In this document: positions 26,565 to 34,703 of the stretch, piece after piece
How the letters are laid out: every line of letters begins with the position of its first letter
Numbering within the stretch: the first letter of the stretch is position 1
Origin: Variovorax ginsengisoli
GTDB taxonomy: Bacteria > Pseudomonadota > Gammaproteobacteria > Burkholderiales > Burkholderiaceae_C
Direction: 5' to 3'
Assembly: GCF_030811835.1 (NCBI RefSeq)
Contig: NZ_JAUSRO010000008.1
Span: forward strand, 186,001 to 250,000
DNA length: 64,000 nucleotides
The notes under the pieces: generated by a model
Told to the model about the DNA's origin: nothing
Database searches by the model: none
What the model saw: only the letters and a program-made list of their open reading frames with translations
Made by a program: the position numbers and the translations under genes

Positions 26565-27728
26565 TCAGGAAAATCGAACCCGGTTCGGTGTGGGGGTGGC
26601 TGCAAGCTCGGCCACCGGGCGCCCGCACAGCGCGTCGACGATGCGTCCGCAGGCATGGCCGTCCCCGTAGGGGTTGCCTCGATCACCGAACGCGGCATGC
26701 ACCGCGTCGTCGTCGAGCAGGCGCGCGGCCTCGGTCAAGATGCGCTCGGGCGAGGTGCCCACCAGTCGCACCGTGCCGGCCGCCACGGCCTCGGGCCGCT
26801 CGGTCACGTCGCGCATCACCAGCACCGGCTTGCCCAGGTGCGGCGCCTCTTCCTGCACCCCGCCCGAATCGGTCAGGATCAGGTGGGCACGCTGCATGAA
26901 CCAGACGAAGTCGAGGTAGTCGAGCGGTGCGATCAGGTGCACGTTGTCCAGGTCCGAAAGCGTAGCTCGGACCACGTCGTGCACCTGGGGGTTGAGATGC
27001 ACCGGGTAGACGATCTGCACGTCACTGCGCCCGGCCAGCGTGCGCAGTGCGGCGCAGATGCCGCGAAAGCCCTCGCCGAAGTTCTCGCGCCGATGGCCGG
27101 TGACCAGCACCAGTTTGCGGCGCGGGTCGAGCCAGCCATGACGCTGCGCCAGCGTGCGGGCCAGCCCAGCGTCGGCGGCCAGCCGTGCCACCGTGGTGGC
27201 CAGCGCGTCGATCACCGTATTGCCGGTGACCCAGATCCGGCCGGGCAGCCGCTCGGCCTGCAGCGCGTCACGCGCGGTGACCGTGGGTGCGAACAGCCAG
27301 GTAGCGACCGCGTCGACGAAGCGGCGGTTCATCTCCTCCGGAAAGGGCGACTGCAGATCGCCGCTGCGCAGGCCCGCCTCCACATGGCCGACCGGGATGC
27401 GGCGGTGGAAGGCGGCCATGGCACAGGCCGTGGCGGTGGTGGTGTCGCCATGGACGAGCACGCAGTCCGGACGGACCGTCGCCAGCACCTCGTCGACGCT
27501 GGCGATGAGCCGTGCATAGAGGCCATTGAGGGTCTGGTCTGGCCGCATGACGTCCAGGGCATGGTCGGTATGCAGGTCGAACAGCTGCATGACCTGCGCC
27601 AGCATCTCGCGGTGTTGGCCCGTGACGCACACACTGCTGCGCAGGTGGGGTTCATTGCGCAGCGCAATGACCAGGGGTGCCATCTTGATGGCTTCGGGCC
27701 GGGTCCCGAAGATAGAGAGAACGTGCAT
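26565..27728 (-). CDS. wecB: UDP-N-acetylglucosamine 2-epimerase (non-hydrolysing)
   Basis: 387 residues. It interconverts UDP-GlcNAc and UDP-ManNAc. Family motifs are clear: the N-terminal FGTRPEAIKMAPLV, VLVHGDTTTATACAMAAF, GHVEAGLRSGD, VTGHRRENFGEGF and the substrate-binding LTDSGGVQEEAPHLGKPVLVMRDVTERPEA region (read in two blocks). In E. coli WecB is required for N4 infection because NfrB needs its ManNAc product. Here it is the first gene of the glycan operon, 22 nt before the BcsB-like gene, which strongly suggests a ManNAc-containing polymer. Confidence 0.95.
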   Translation of the reverse strand: MHVLSIFGTRPEAIKMAPLVIALRNEPHLRSSVCVTGQHREMLAQVMQLFDLHTDHALDVMRPDQTLNGLYARLIASVDEVLATVRPDCVLVHGDTTTATACAMAAFHRRIPVGHVEAGLRSGDLQSPFPEEMNRRFVDAVATWLFAPTVTARDALQAERLPGRIWVTGNTVIDALATTVARLAADAGLARTLAQRHGWLDPRRKLVLVTGHRRENFGEGFRGICAALRTLAGRSDVQIVYPVHLNPQVHDVVRATLSDLDNVHLIAPLDYLDFVWFMQRAHLILTDSGGVQEEAPHLGKPVLVMRDVTERPEAVAAGTVRLVGTSPERILTEAARLLDDDAVHAAFGDRGNPYGDGHACGRIVDALCGRPVAELAATPTPNRVRFS

Positions 27729-27921
27729 TCGAGGCGCCAGAAAGCCGCGCCCATACCGGCGCTAGCGAACCATGGAAGGGGTTTCAGTACCCCTCGCGGG
27801 CGGGACGATCTGCGCCGACTGACCCTCGATACGCTAACTTTAACAATCGTTGCCAAAAGAAACAATACAAAGCCAGCGCCGCGCCTTCATTCAGGCGCTT
27901 TACGTGAACTAATTCTCGATT

Positions 27922-28800
27922 TCAGGCAGCTGTAGGGACGTCGAGCTTGAGCAACCGCACGGCATTCCCTTTCAGGATGCCGGGCATGACCTCAGGCTTG
28001 AAGCCGGCGTCCTCGAAGTCCTTGAGCCAGCGATCGGGCGTGATGAGCGGGTAGTCGCTGGCGAACAGCACACGGTCCTTGAGCAACGTGTTGGCGTACT
28101 GCACCAACTGCTTGGGGAAGTACTTCGGACTCCAGCCCGACAGGTCGATCCAGACATTGGGTTTGTGCGTGGCCACGCTCAGCGCCTCGTCCTGCCACGG
28201 GAAGCTCGGATGCGCCATGACGATCTGCATGTCGGGGAAATCGATGGCCACGTCGTCCAGGTGCATCGGGTTGCTGTATTCCAGACGCAGGCCGCCACCG
28301 CAGCGCATGCCCGAACCGATGCCGCTGTGGCCGGTGTGGAAGACCGCGGGCAGGCCGTATTCGTTGATGACCTCGTAGATCGGCCAGGCCATGCGGTCGT
28401 AGGGATGGAAACCCTGCACGGTCGGATGGAACTTGAAGCCCTTCACGCCGTACTCTTCGATCAGCCGGCGCGCTTCGCGCGCGCCCATCTTGCCCTTGTG
28501 CGGGTCGATGCTGGCAAAGGCGATCATGATGTCCGAATTCTTCTGCGCCGCCTCGGCGATTTCCTCGTTGGGGATGCGGCGCCGGCCCATGTTCGACTCG
28601 GCATCGACCATGAACATCACCAGCCCGATCCTGCGCTCGCGGTAGTAGTCGACGCTTTCCTGGATGGTCGGGCGCCGGCCGGCCTTGAAGTATTTGTCGG
28701 CGGCACGGTCGTACTCCTCACCGTAGTTGTCGAAGGGGTTCCAACAACTCACCTCGGCATGCGTGTGGGTGTCGATCGCGATCAGATTCTGATGGTCCAT
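27922..28800 (-). CDS. Amidohydrolase-2 family hydrolase, probable 4-hydroxyphenyl-beta-ketoacyl-CoA hydrolase
   Basis: 292 residues. The ATG at 28800 has a good AAGGAG ribosome site 7 nt upstream. The metal-binding amidohydrolase pattern is present: IDTHTHAE (HxH), KGFKFHPTVQGFHPYD, VFHTGHSG, VMAHPSFPW and FASDYPLITPDRW (late Asp). The TIM-barrel family cleaves C-C or C-N bonds. It sits divergent from a crotonase and CoA ligase. In the Agrobacterium beta-oxidative hydroxycinnamate pathway an amidohydrolase-family enzyme cleaves the beta-keto acyl-CoA to the benzoic acid. That assignment is inferred from the cluster and is not provable from the sequence. Confidence 0.75.
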   Translation of the reverse strand: MDHQNLIAIDTHTHAEVSCWNPFDNYGEEYDRAADKYFKAGRRPTIQESVDYYRERRIGLVMFMVDAESNMGRRRIPNEEIAEAAQKNSDIMIAFASIDPHKGKMGAREARRLIEEYGVKGFKFHPTVQGFHPYDRMAWPIYEVINEYGLPAVFHTGHSGIGSGMRCGGGLRLEYSNPMHLDDVAIDFPDMQIVMAHPSFPWQDEALSVATHKPNVWIDLSGWSPKYFPKQLVQYANTLLKDRVLFASDYPLITPDRWLKDFEDAGFKPEVMPGILKGNAVRLLKLDVPTAA

Positions 28801-28860
28801 GCTGTCTCCTTGCGTCCTTGCACTGCGGGTAAGTCCCCATGCCAAGCGGCCCGATGCGGC

Positions 28861-28889
28861 TTGAATTGGTTATCTCTCATAACCATAAT
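28861..28889 (+). promoter_or_regulatory. Promoter of the hydroxycinnamate operon with embedded MarR-type operator
   Basis: TTGAAT (-35, 28861-28866) and CATAAT (-10, 28884-28889) are separated by exactly 17 nt. The spacer is occupied by the palindrome TGGTTAT-CTCTC-ATAACCA (28867-28885, perfect 7-bp arms). The predicted start near 28896 leaves a 17-nt leader before the crotonase ATG at 28913. Repression by the MarR protein encoded at 40862 is the simplest reading; the site also lies upstream of the divergent amidohydrolase. Confidence 0.7.
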
Positions 28890-28912
28890 CGAAGCCAGAT
28901 CGGAACGCAATC

Positions 28913-29686
28913 ATGACTCACCCTGACCTTCACATCGAGCTCCAAGACAACGTCGCCGTGGTGCGGCTCGCCCGCGGTGCCAAGCGCAATGCGCTGTCCG
29001 ACGGGATCATCCTCGCACTGCGCGACGCGTTCGAAAACTTCCCTGCCACCATCGGTGCCGCGGTGATCGATGGCGAAGGCCCTCACTTCTGCGCGGGCCT
29101 CGACCTGAGCGAACTGCAGGAGCGCGACGCCGGCCAGGGCGTGCACCACTCGCGCATGTGGCACAGCGCGCTCGAGCGCGTTCAGTTCGGTCCGGTGCCC
29201 GTGATCGCGGCACTGCACGGTGCGGTGGTAGGCGGCGGCCTGGAACTGGCGAGCGCCTGCCACATTCGCGTGGCCGACAGCACCACGTTCTATGCGTTGC
29301 CCGAAGGCTCGCGCGGCATCTTCGTGGGCGGCGGCGGATCGGTGCGCATCCCCAAACTCATTGGCGCGGCCCGCATGACCGACATGATGATGACCGGCCG
29401 CGTCTACAAGGCCGAAGAAGGAGAGCGTGCCGGCTTCGCCCAGTATCTGGTGCCCGAAGGCACCGCGTTCGACAAGGCGCTCGAACTCGCCAGGCGCGTG
29501 GCCACCAACGCGCCGCTGACCAACTACGCGCTGATGCACGCCCTGCCGCGCATCGCCGAACAGCCGGCCGACCATGGTTTCTTCACCGAAGCGCTGATGG
29601 CCGGCATCGCACAGAACGCGCCGGAGGCCAAGCAGCGGGTGCGCGACTTCCTCGAAGGGCGCGCGGCCAAGGTGTCCAAGGACTGA
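28913..29686 (+). CDS. Crotonase/enoyl-CoA hydratase family protein
   Basis: 257 residues, a single crotonase domain. The oxyanion-hole loops are HFCAGLDLSEL and GAVVGGGLELASACHI, and the second catalytic region is LPEGSRGIFVGGGGSVRIP. The enzyme probably hydrates the aryl-acryloyl-CoA double bond. It is shorter than, and does not show the signature Tyr/Glu context of, feruloyl-CoA hydratase/lyase (Ech), so a plain hydratase in a beta-oxidative route is favoured over direct aldehyde release. First gene of a long rightward operon; 37 nt before the CoA ligase. Confidence 0.85.
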   Translation: MTHPDLHIELQDNVAVVRLARGAKRNALSDGIILALRDAFENFPATIGAAVIDGEGPHFCAGLDLSELQERDAGQGVHHSRMWHSALERVQFGPVPVIAALHGAVVGGGLELASACHIRVADSTTFYALPEGSRGIFVGGGGSVRIPKLIGAARMTDMMMTGRVYKAEEGERAGFAQYLVPEGTAFDKALELARRVATNAPLTNYALMHALPRIAEQPADHGFFTEALMAGIAQNAPEAKQRVRDFLEGRAAKVSKD

Positions 29687-29723
29687 CGTCCTGCGCTTCA
29701 TAGAAAAACCGGAACCATCCACC

Positions 29724-31628
29724 ATGAGCGAGACAAGCACCCTTTCACGGCCCAACCTGGCCAGCCCAGCCACCACCGCCAGCCCGCGCTACCGGCCGCT
29801 CGCCTTCGGCATCACACGCGCCACGCTGAGTCAGGGCGAGGCCGGGGTGCAGTACCTGCAGGCCGAACAGCCACTGGGCGCCTATGCGCATCGCCTGACC
29901 GACCGGCTGCTGCACTGGGCCGAGGCCACCCCCGAGCGCACCTTCATCGCACGCCGGGAGCGCCTGGCCGACGGCCGCACCGGCGACTGGGTGCATGTGA
30001 GCTACGCGCAGGCGCTGCAGCATGCACGTCGCATCGGCCAGGCCCTGCTCGACCGCGGGCTCGATGAAAACCGTCCCGTGGCCATCCTCAGCGAGAACAG
30101 CATCGAACATGCGCTGCTGGCACTCGGCTGCCTCTACGCTGGCGTGCCCTACAGCCCGGTGTCGCCGGCCTATGCCACGGTGAGCCAGGACTTCGAGAAG
30201 CTGCGCCACGTCATCGGCACCCTCACGCCCGGTCTGGTGTTCGCCGCCGATGCCAAGCGCTATGGCCGAGCCATCCGCGCCACGTTGGGCGACGATGTCG
30301 AGGTGGTGCTCGGCGAAGGCACACTCGACGGTCGTGCCACGCTGGCCTGGGACGCGTTCGCCGCCACCGAGGCCACGCCGGCCGTCGATGCCGCCATGCA
30401 TGCGACGCACCCCGGCACCCTCACCAAGTTCCTGTTCACCTCGGGTTCGACCAAGAATCCGAAGGCAGTCATCAACAACCACCGGATGATGTGCGCCAAC
30501 CAGCAGCAGTTGCTGCAGTCGATTCCGGCGCTGGGCGACGAGCCGCCGGTCATGGTCGACTGGCTGCCCTGGAACCACACCTTCGGCGGCAACCACAACC
30601 TGGGCATCGCGCTCTACAACGGCGGCACGCTCTACATCGACGAGGGCAAGCCCACGCCGAACGGCATCGCCGAGACGCTGCGCAACCTGCGCGAGATTGC
30701 GCCGACGGTGTACTTCAACGTGCCGACCGGCTTCGAGGCCATCGCCGACGCGATGGAAACCGACACGCTGCTGCGCGACACCCTGCTGTCGCGCGTGAAG
30801 ATGTTCTTCTACGCTGGCGCGGCGCTGTCGCAGGCGGTGTGGGACAAGCTGCACCGCATTCAGGAGGCGGCCATCGGCGAACGCATCGTCATGGGCACTG
30901 GCCTGGGCATGACCGAGTCCGCGCCCTTTGCCCTCTACATCACAGGCCCGCAGGTCACCTCCGGCGACCTGGGCCTGCCGGCCGCAGGCATCCGCCTGAA
31001 GCTGGTGGACGTCGACGGCAAGACCGAAGTGCGCTACAGCGGCCCCAACATCACGCCGGGCTACTGGCGCTCGGACGAGGCCACGCGCGAGGCCTTCGAC
31101 AACGAGGGGTTCTTCTGCAGCGGCGACGCGGTGACCTGGATCGACCCGGCCGACATCCACCGCGGCCTGCGCTTCGACGGCCGCATTGCCGAGGACTTCA
31201 AGCTCGCCACCGGCACTTTCGTGAGCGTCGGCCCGCTGCGCGCGCGCATCATTGCGGCCGGTGCGCCCTACGTGGCCGATGCCGTGCTCACCGGCATCAA
31301 CCTCAAGGAGGTCGGTGCGCTGATCTTCCCGACACAGGCCGTGCGCCAGCTCGCAGGCCTGCCCGCTGATGCGCCCCTGCAGCAGGTGCTGGAAAGCGCG
31401 CCCGTGCAGGCGCACTTCCAGCAGGTGCTCGACGACCTGGCGCGCGACGCCACGGGCAGCGCCAACCGCATTGCGCGCGCGCACCTGATGGCCGAGCCCC
31501 CCGCACTCGACAAGGGCGAGGTGACCGACAAGGGCTCCATCAACCAGCGCGCCGTGCTCAAGCACCGCGCAGCCCTGGCCGAAGCGCTGCATGCCGACAC
31601 GCTGGCTTTCACGCTCAAGCCGAACTGA
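29724..31628 (+). CDS. Feruloyl-CoA synthase-type acyl-CoA ligase
   Basis: 634 residues, an AMP-forming ligase of the feruloyl-CoA synthase subgroup (longer than most ANL ligases). The AMP/P-loop motif is FTSGSTKNPKAVINNH near residue 235-250; the adenine motif is GTGLGMTESAPF near residue 390; the hinge region reads LRFDGRIAEDFKLATGTFVS. It would activate ferulate or related hydroxycinnamates with ATP and CoA in the cytoplasm. The final Lys of the classical A10 motif is probably the one in KGEVTDKGSINQRAVLK. A preceding crotonase and following SDR fit activation then side-chain shortening. Confidence 0.88.
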   Translation: MSETSTLSRPNLASPATTASPRYRPLAFGITRATLSQGEAGVQYLQAEQPLGAYAHRLTDRLLHWAEATPERTFIARRERLADGRTGDWVHVSYAQALQHARRIGQALLDRGLDENRPVAILSENSIEHALLALGCLYAGVPYSPVSPAYATVSQDFEKLRHVIGTLTPGLVFAADAKRYGRAIRATLGDDVEVVLGEGTLDGRATLAWDAFAATEATPAVDAAMHATHPGTLTKFLFTSGSTKNPKAVINNHRMMCANQQQLLQSIPALGDEPPVMVDWLPWNHTFGGNHNLGIALYNGGTLYIDEGKPTPNGIAETLRNLREIAPTVYFNVPTGFEAIADAMETDTLLRDTLLSRVKMFFYAGAALSQAVWDKLHRIQEAAIGERIVMGTGLGMTESAPFALYITGPQVTSGDLGLPAAGIRLKLVDVDGKTEVRYSGPNITPGYWRSDEATREAFDNEGFFCSGDAVTWIDPADIHRGLRFDGRIAEDFKLATGTFVSVGPLRARIIAAGAPYVADAVLTGINLKEVGALIFPTQAVRQLAGLPADAPLQQVLESAPVQAHFQQVLDDLARDATGSANRIARAHLMAEPPALDKGEVTDKGSINQRAVLKHRAALAEALHADTLAFTLKPN

Positions 31629-31659
31629 CCACAGCCTCACACGCACAAGGAGACATCGC

Positions 31660-32445
31660 ATGAAGATCGAAGGACACAGCGCACTGGTGACCGGTGGCGC
31701 CTCGGGATTGGGCGAAGCCACCGCCCGCGAACTCGCACGCCTGGGTGCCCGGGTGGCGGTGCTCGACCGCAACGCCGAACTCGCGCAGAAGGTGGCCCGC
31801 GAGATCGGGGAGGCCCATGGCGCGGACCGCGCCGTGGCCTGCGCCTGCGACATCACCGACAGCGCCAGCGTGGAGGCCGCGCTCGAACGCGCGGCGGCCG
31901 CGCACGGCCCGGCCCGCATCCTGATGAACGTGGCGGGCATCGGCAGCGCCAAGCGGATCGTGGGACGCGACGGCAACGCCGCACCGCTGGAAGACTTCGT
32001 ACGCGTGGTCAACGTCAACCTGATCGGCGCCTACAACATGAGCCGCCTGTTCGCCGCCGCGTGTGCCCGGCTCGAGCCGCTGGAGGGCGGCGAGCGCGGC
32101 GTGATGATGTTCACCGCCTCGGTCGCGGCCTTCGACGGCCAGGTCGGCCAGCAGGCCTACAGCGCGTCCAAGGGCGGCCTGGTGGGCATGACGCTGCCGA
32201 TGGCGCGCGACCTCGCGCAGCACGGCATTCGCGTGTGCACCGTGGCGCCCGGCCTGTTCGCCACGCCGCTGCTGCTGGAGCTGCCCGAGGCGGTGCAGCA
32301 GTCGCTGGCCGCATCAATTCCTTTCCCGCCGCGCCTGGGCAAACCTTCGGAATTTGCCGAAATGGCCTGCCAGATCGTGACCAACGGCCACCTCAACGGC
32401 GAGGTGATCCGCCTGGACGGCGCACTGCGCATGGCGCCGCGCTGA
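31660..32445 (+). CDS. SDR family 3-hydroxyacyl-CoA dehydrogenase-like oxidoreductase
   Basis: 261 residues; the ATG at 31660 is preceded by AAGGAG. A classical short-chain dehydrogenase: cofactor loop [19 protein letters not shown], and the catalytic Ser-Tyr-Lys in FTASVAAF and AYSASKGG. The whole sequence resembles type II 3-hydroxyacyl-CoA dehydrogenases (HSD17B10-like), including [19 protein letters not shown] near the end. In this operon it would oxidise the beta-hydroxy aryl-propanoyl-CoA made by the crotonase. NAD is the expected cofactor because an Asp (VLDRN) follows the second strand. Confidence 0.88.
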   Translation: MKIEGHSALVTGGASGLGEATARELARLGARVAVLDRNAELAQKVAREIGEAHGADRAVACACDITDSASVEAALERAAAAHGPARILMNVAGIGSAKRIVGRDGNAAPLEDFVRVVNVNLIGAYNMSRLFAAACARLEPLEGGERGVMMFTASVAAFDGQVGQQAYSASKGGLVGMTLPMARDLAQHGIRVCTVAPGLFATPLLLELPEAVQQSLAASIPFPPRLGKPSEFAEMACQIVTNGHLNGEVIRLDGALRMAPR

Positions 32446-32495
32446 CTCCTGCCTGCTGCCCTCAAACCCTTGCCCACAACAAACCGGAGACCGAC

Positions 32496-33629
32496 ATGAC
32501 CTTCACCAAAACCACCCTTGCCGCCCTCGCCTTCATGGTCATGGGCGCTGCCCATGCCGACCTCACCATCGGCGTGGTGCAGCCGCTGACCGGCCCGGCC
32601 TCGGGCCTGGGCATTCCCGTGAAGAACGGCATCATGATCTGGCCCAAGACGATCGCGGGCGAAACGCTCAAGGTCGTGGTGCTCGACGACGCCTCGGACC
32701 CGACGCTGGGCGTGAAGAACACGCAGCGCCTGGTCACCGAAGACAAGGCCGATGTGATCATCGGCTCCAGCGCGACGCCGGTCGCCACGCCGATGGCCGA
32801 CGTCACCGCCGAATCGGGCACGCCGCAGCTGGCGACCTCGCCAGCCGGCCTGCCGCCGGGCAAGGACAAATGGTTCTTCCGCCTGCCGCAGTCCAACGAC
32901 GTGATGGCCTTCGCAGTGGTCAAGCACATGAAGGCGCATGGCGTGAAGACCGTCGGCTTCCTGGGCTACACCGACGCCTACGGCGAGCTCTGGCTCAAGG
33001 CCATGACCGCCGAGGCCGAGAAGAACGGCATCAAGATCGTGGCGACCGAACGCTTCGCGCGCGCCGACACCAGCGTCACCGGCCAGGTGCTCAAGCTCAA
33101 TGCAGCCAACCCCGACGCGATCCTGATCGTCGCCTCGGGCAGCGGCGCGGGCATGCCACAGAAAGCGGTGATGGAGCGCGGCTACAAGGGCAAGGTCTAT
33201 CAGACACATGCCGCCGCCACGCAGGACCTGATGCGCACCGCGGGCAAGGACGCCGAGGGCACCTATGTGGTGTCCGGCCCGGCGACCGTGGCCGAGCAGT
33301 TGCCCGACAGCCATCCGTCCAAGGCCTCCGCAGTGGCCTTCGTGCAGGGCTATGAGAAGGTCTACGGTCCCGGTTCGCGCAACCAGTTCGCCGGCCATGC
33401 CGCCGACGCGCTCACGGTGCTGGAGAAAGCCGTGCCGGTCGCACTCAAGAAGGGCAAGCCCGGCACACCGGAGTTCCGTGCCGCGCTGCGCGACGCGCTC
33501 GAAGGCATGGGCCGCACCGTGCTGGCCCACGGCGTCCTGAACTGGACGGCCCAGGACCATTGGGGCTACACGACCGAGACGGGCGTGATGCTCAAGGTCG
33601 TCGACGGCAAGTTCAAGGTCGAACAGTAA
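32496..33629 (+). CDS. Branched-chain-type ABC transporter substrate-binding protein
   Basis: 377 residues. A signal peptide (about 1-21, ending GAAHA) precedes a Peripla_BP_6 domain with LTIGVVQPLTGPASGLGIP and repeated LVTEDKADVIIGSSATPVA-type blocks. It is the LivK-like receptor of the importer encoded by the next three genes. In aromatic-degradation clusters such systems take up aromatic acids and not amino acids; hydroxycinnamate or its esters' products are the likely cargo here, by inference from location. It follows the SDR after 50 nt. Confidence 0.9.
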   Translation: MTFTKTTLAALAFMVMGAAHADLTIGVVQPLTGPASGLGIPVKNGIMIWPKTIAGETLKVVVLDDASDPTLGVKNTQRLVTEDKADVIIGSSATPVATPMADVTAESGTPQLATSPAGLPPGKDKWFFRLPQSNDVMAFAVVKHMKAHGVKTVGFLGYTDAYGELWLKAMTAEAEKNGIKIVATERFARADTSVTGQVLKLNAANPDAILIVASGSGAGMPQKAVMERGYKGKVYQTHAAATQDLMRTAGKDAEGTYVVSGPATVAEQLPDSHPSKASAVAFVQGYEKVYGPGSRNQFAGHAADALTVLEKAVPVALKKGKPGTPEFRAALRDALEGMGRTVLAHGVLNWTAQDHWGYTTETGVMLKVVDGKFKVEQ

Positions 33630-33662
33630 ACGCCGTACCGGCGCGTCGCAAAGCCTCACACC

Positions 33663-34703
33663 ATGGACTTTTCAATCGCCAGCATCCTGACGCTGGACGG
33701 ACTCACCAACGGCGCGATCTATGCCCTGCTCGGGGTCGGGATCGTGCTGGTCTTCACGGTGACCCGTGTCATCTTCATTCCCCAGGGCGAGTTCGTGGCG
33801 TACGGCGCGCTGACGCTGGCGATCTTCCAGACCGGCAAGACGCCGGGCACGGTATGGCTGCTGCTGATCCTCGCCGGCGTGGCCGCGCTCATGGATCTGG
33901 TGACCACCTGGCGTTACCGCGCCAGTGCGGCTGCCGCGCTGAAAGCGGCGCTGCGCACCTTTGCCATTCCAGCGGTGGTGTGCGCAGTCTCGGCCTGGGC
34001 CGGGCCGCGCAACCTGCCGCTGCCGGTGCAGGCGCTGCTGACCATCTGCATCGTCACGGCCTTCGGGCCGCTGGTCTACCGCGTGGCCTACCAGTCGCTG
34101 GCGGGCGCCAGTTCGCTGGTGCTGCTGATCGTGTCGGTCGGCGTGCACTTCGCCATGACTGGCCTGGGCCTGCTGTTCTTCGGTGCGGAGGGCTTTCGCA
34201 ACCCGCCCTTCCTGGACACCCGCCTGTCGCTCGGCCCGCTCACGCTGAGTGGCCAGGCGATCATCATCTTCGGTGCCTCGGCTGCGCTCATCGTGCTGCT
34301 GTGGCTGTTCTTCGAGCGCAGCCTGTACGGCAAGGCGTTGCGCGCCACCGCAGTCAACCGCCTGGGCGCCCGGCTCATGGGCATCTCGACCCAGGCTGCA
34401 GGCCAGCTGACCTTCGCGATGGCCGGCCTCATCGGTGCGCTCTCGGGCCTGCTGATCGGCCCGACCACCACCGTGTTCTACGACTCGGGCTTCCTGATCG
34501 GCCTCAAGGGCTTCGTCGCCGGAGTGATCGGTGGCCTGGCGAGCTACCCCGGCGCGCTGCTCGGCGCGCTCGCCGTGGGCGTGATCGAGGCCTTCGGCTC
34601 CTTCTGGGCCAGTTCCTTCAAGGAAGTGATCGTGTTCACCATCATCCTGCCGGTGCTGTTGTGGCGTTCGCTGCGCAGCGGCCATTCCGATGAAGACCAC
34701 TGA
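33663..34703 (+). CDS. ABC transporter permease, LivH type
   Basis: 346 residues with eight or more membrane helices. Characteristic blocks are DGLTNGAIYALLGVGIVLVF at the start, LRATAVNRLGARLMGIST (the EAA-like coupling loop) and LIGLKGFVAGVIGGLASYPG. It forms half of the membrane channel with the LivM part of the next protein. Its 3' end overlaps the fused livM-livG frame by 14 nt if the first ATG is used. An insertion of about 50 residues near the middle (TWRYRASAAAALKAALRTF) makes it longer than a typical LivH. Confidence 0.92.
   Translation: MDFSIASILTLDGLTNGAIYALLGVGIVLVFTVTRVIFIPQGEFVAYGALTLAIFQTGKTPGTVWLLLILAGVAALMDLVTTWRYRASAAAALKAALRTFAIPAVVCAVSAWAGPRNLPLPVQALLTICIVTAFGPLVYRVAYQSLAGASSLVLLIVSVGVHFAMTGLGLLFFGAEGFRNPPFLDTRLSLGPLTLSGQAIIIFGASAALIVLLWLFFERSLYGKALRATAVNRLGARLMGISTQAAGQLTFAMAGLIGALSGLLIGPTTTVFYDSGFLIGLKGFVAGVIGGLASYPGALLGALAVGVIEAFGSFWASSFKEVIVFTIILPVLLWRSLRSGHSDEDH

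Noticed and set aside
27875..27900. Hairpin after the amidohydrolase gene (AGCGCC ... GGCGCT)
   Set aside because: The stem is short with alternative pairings and lacks a U-run on the minus strand.
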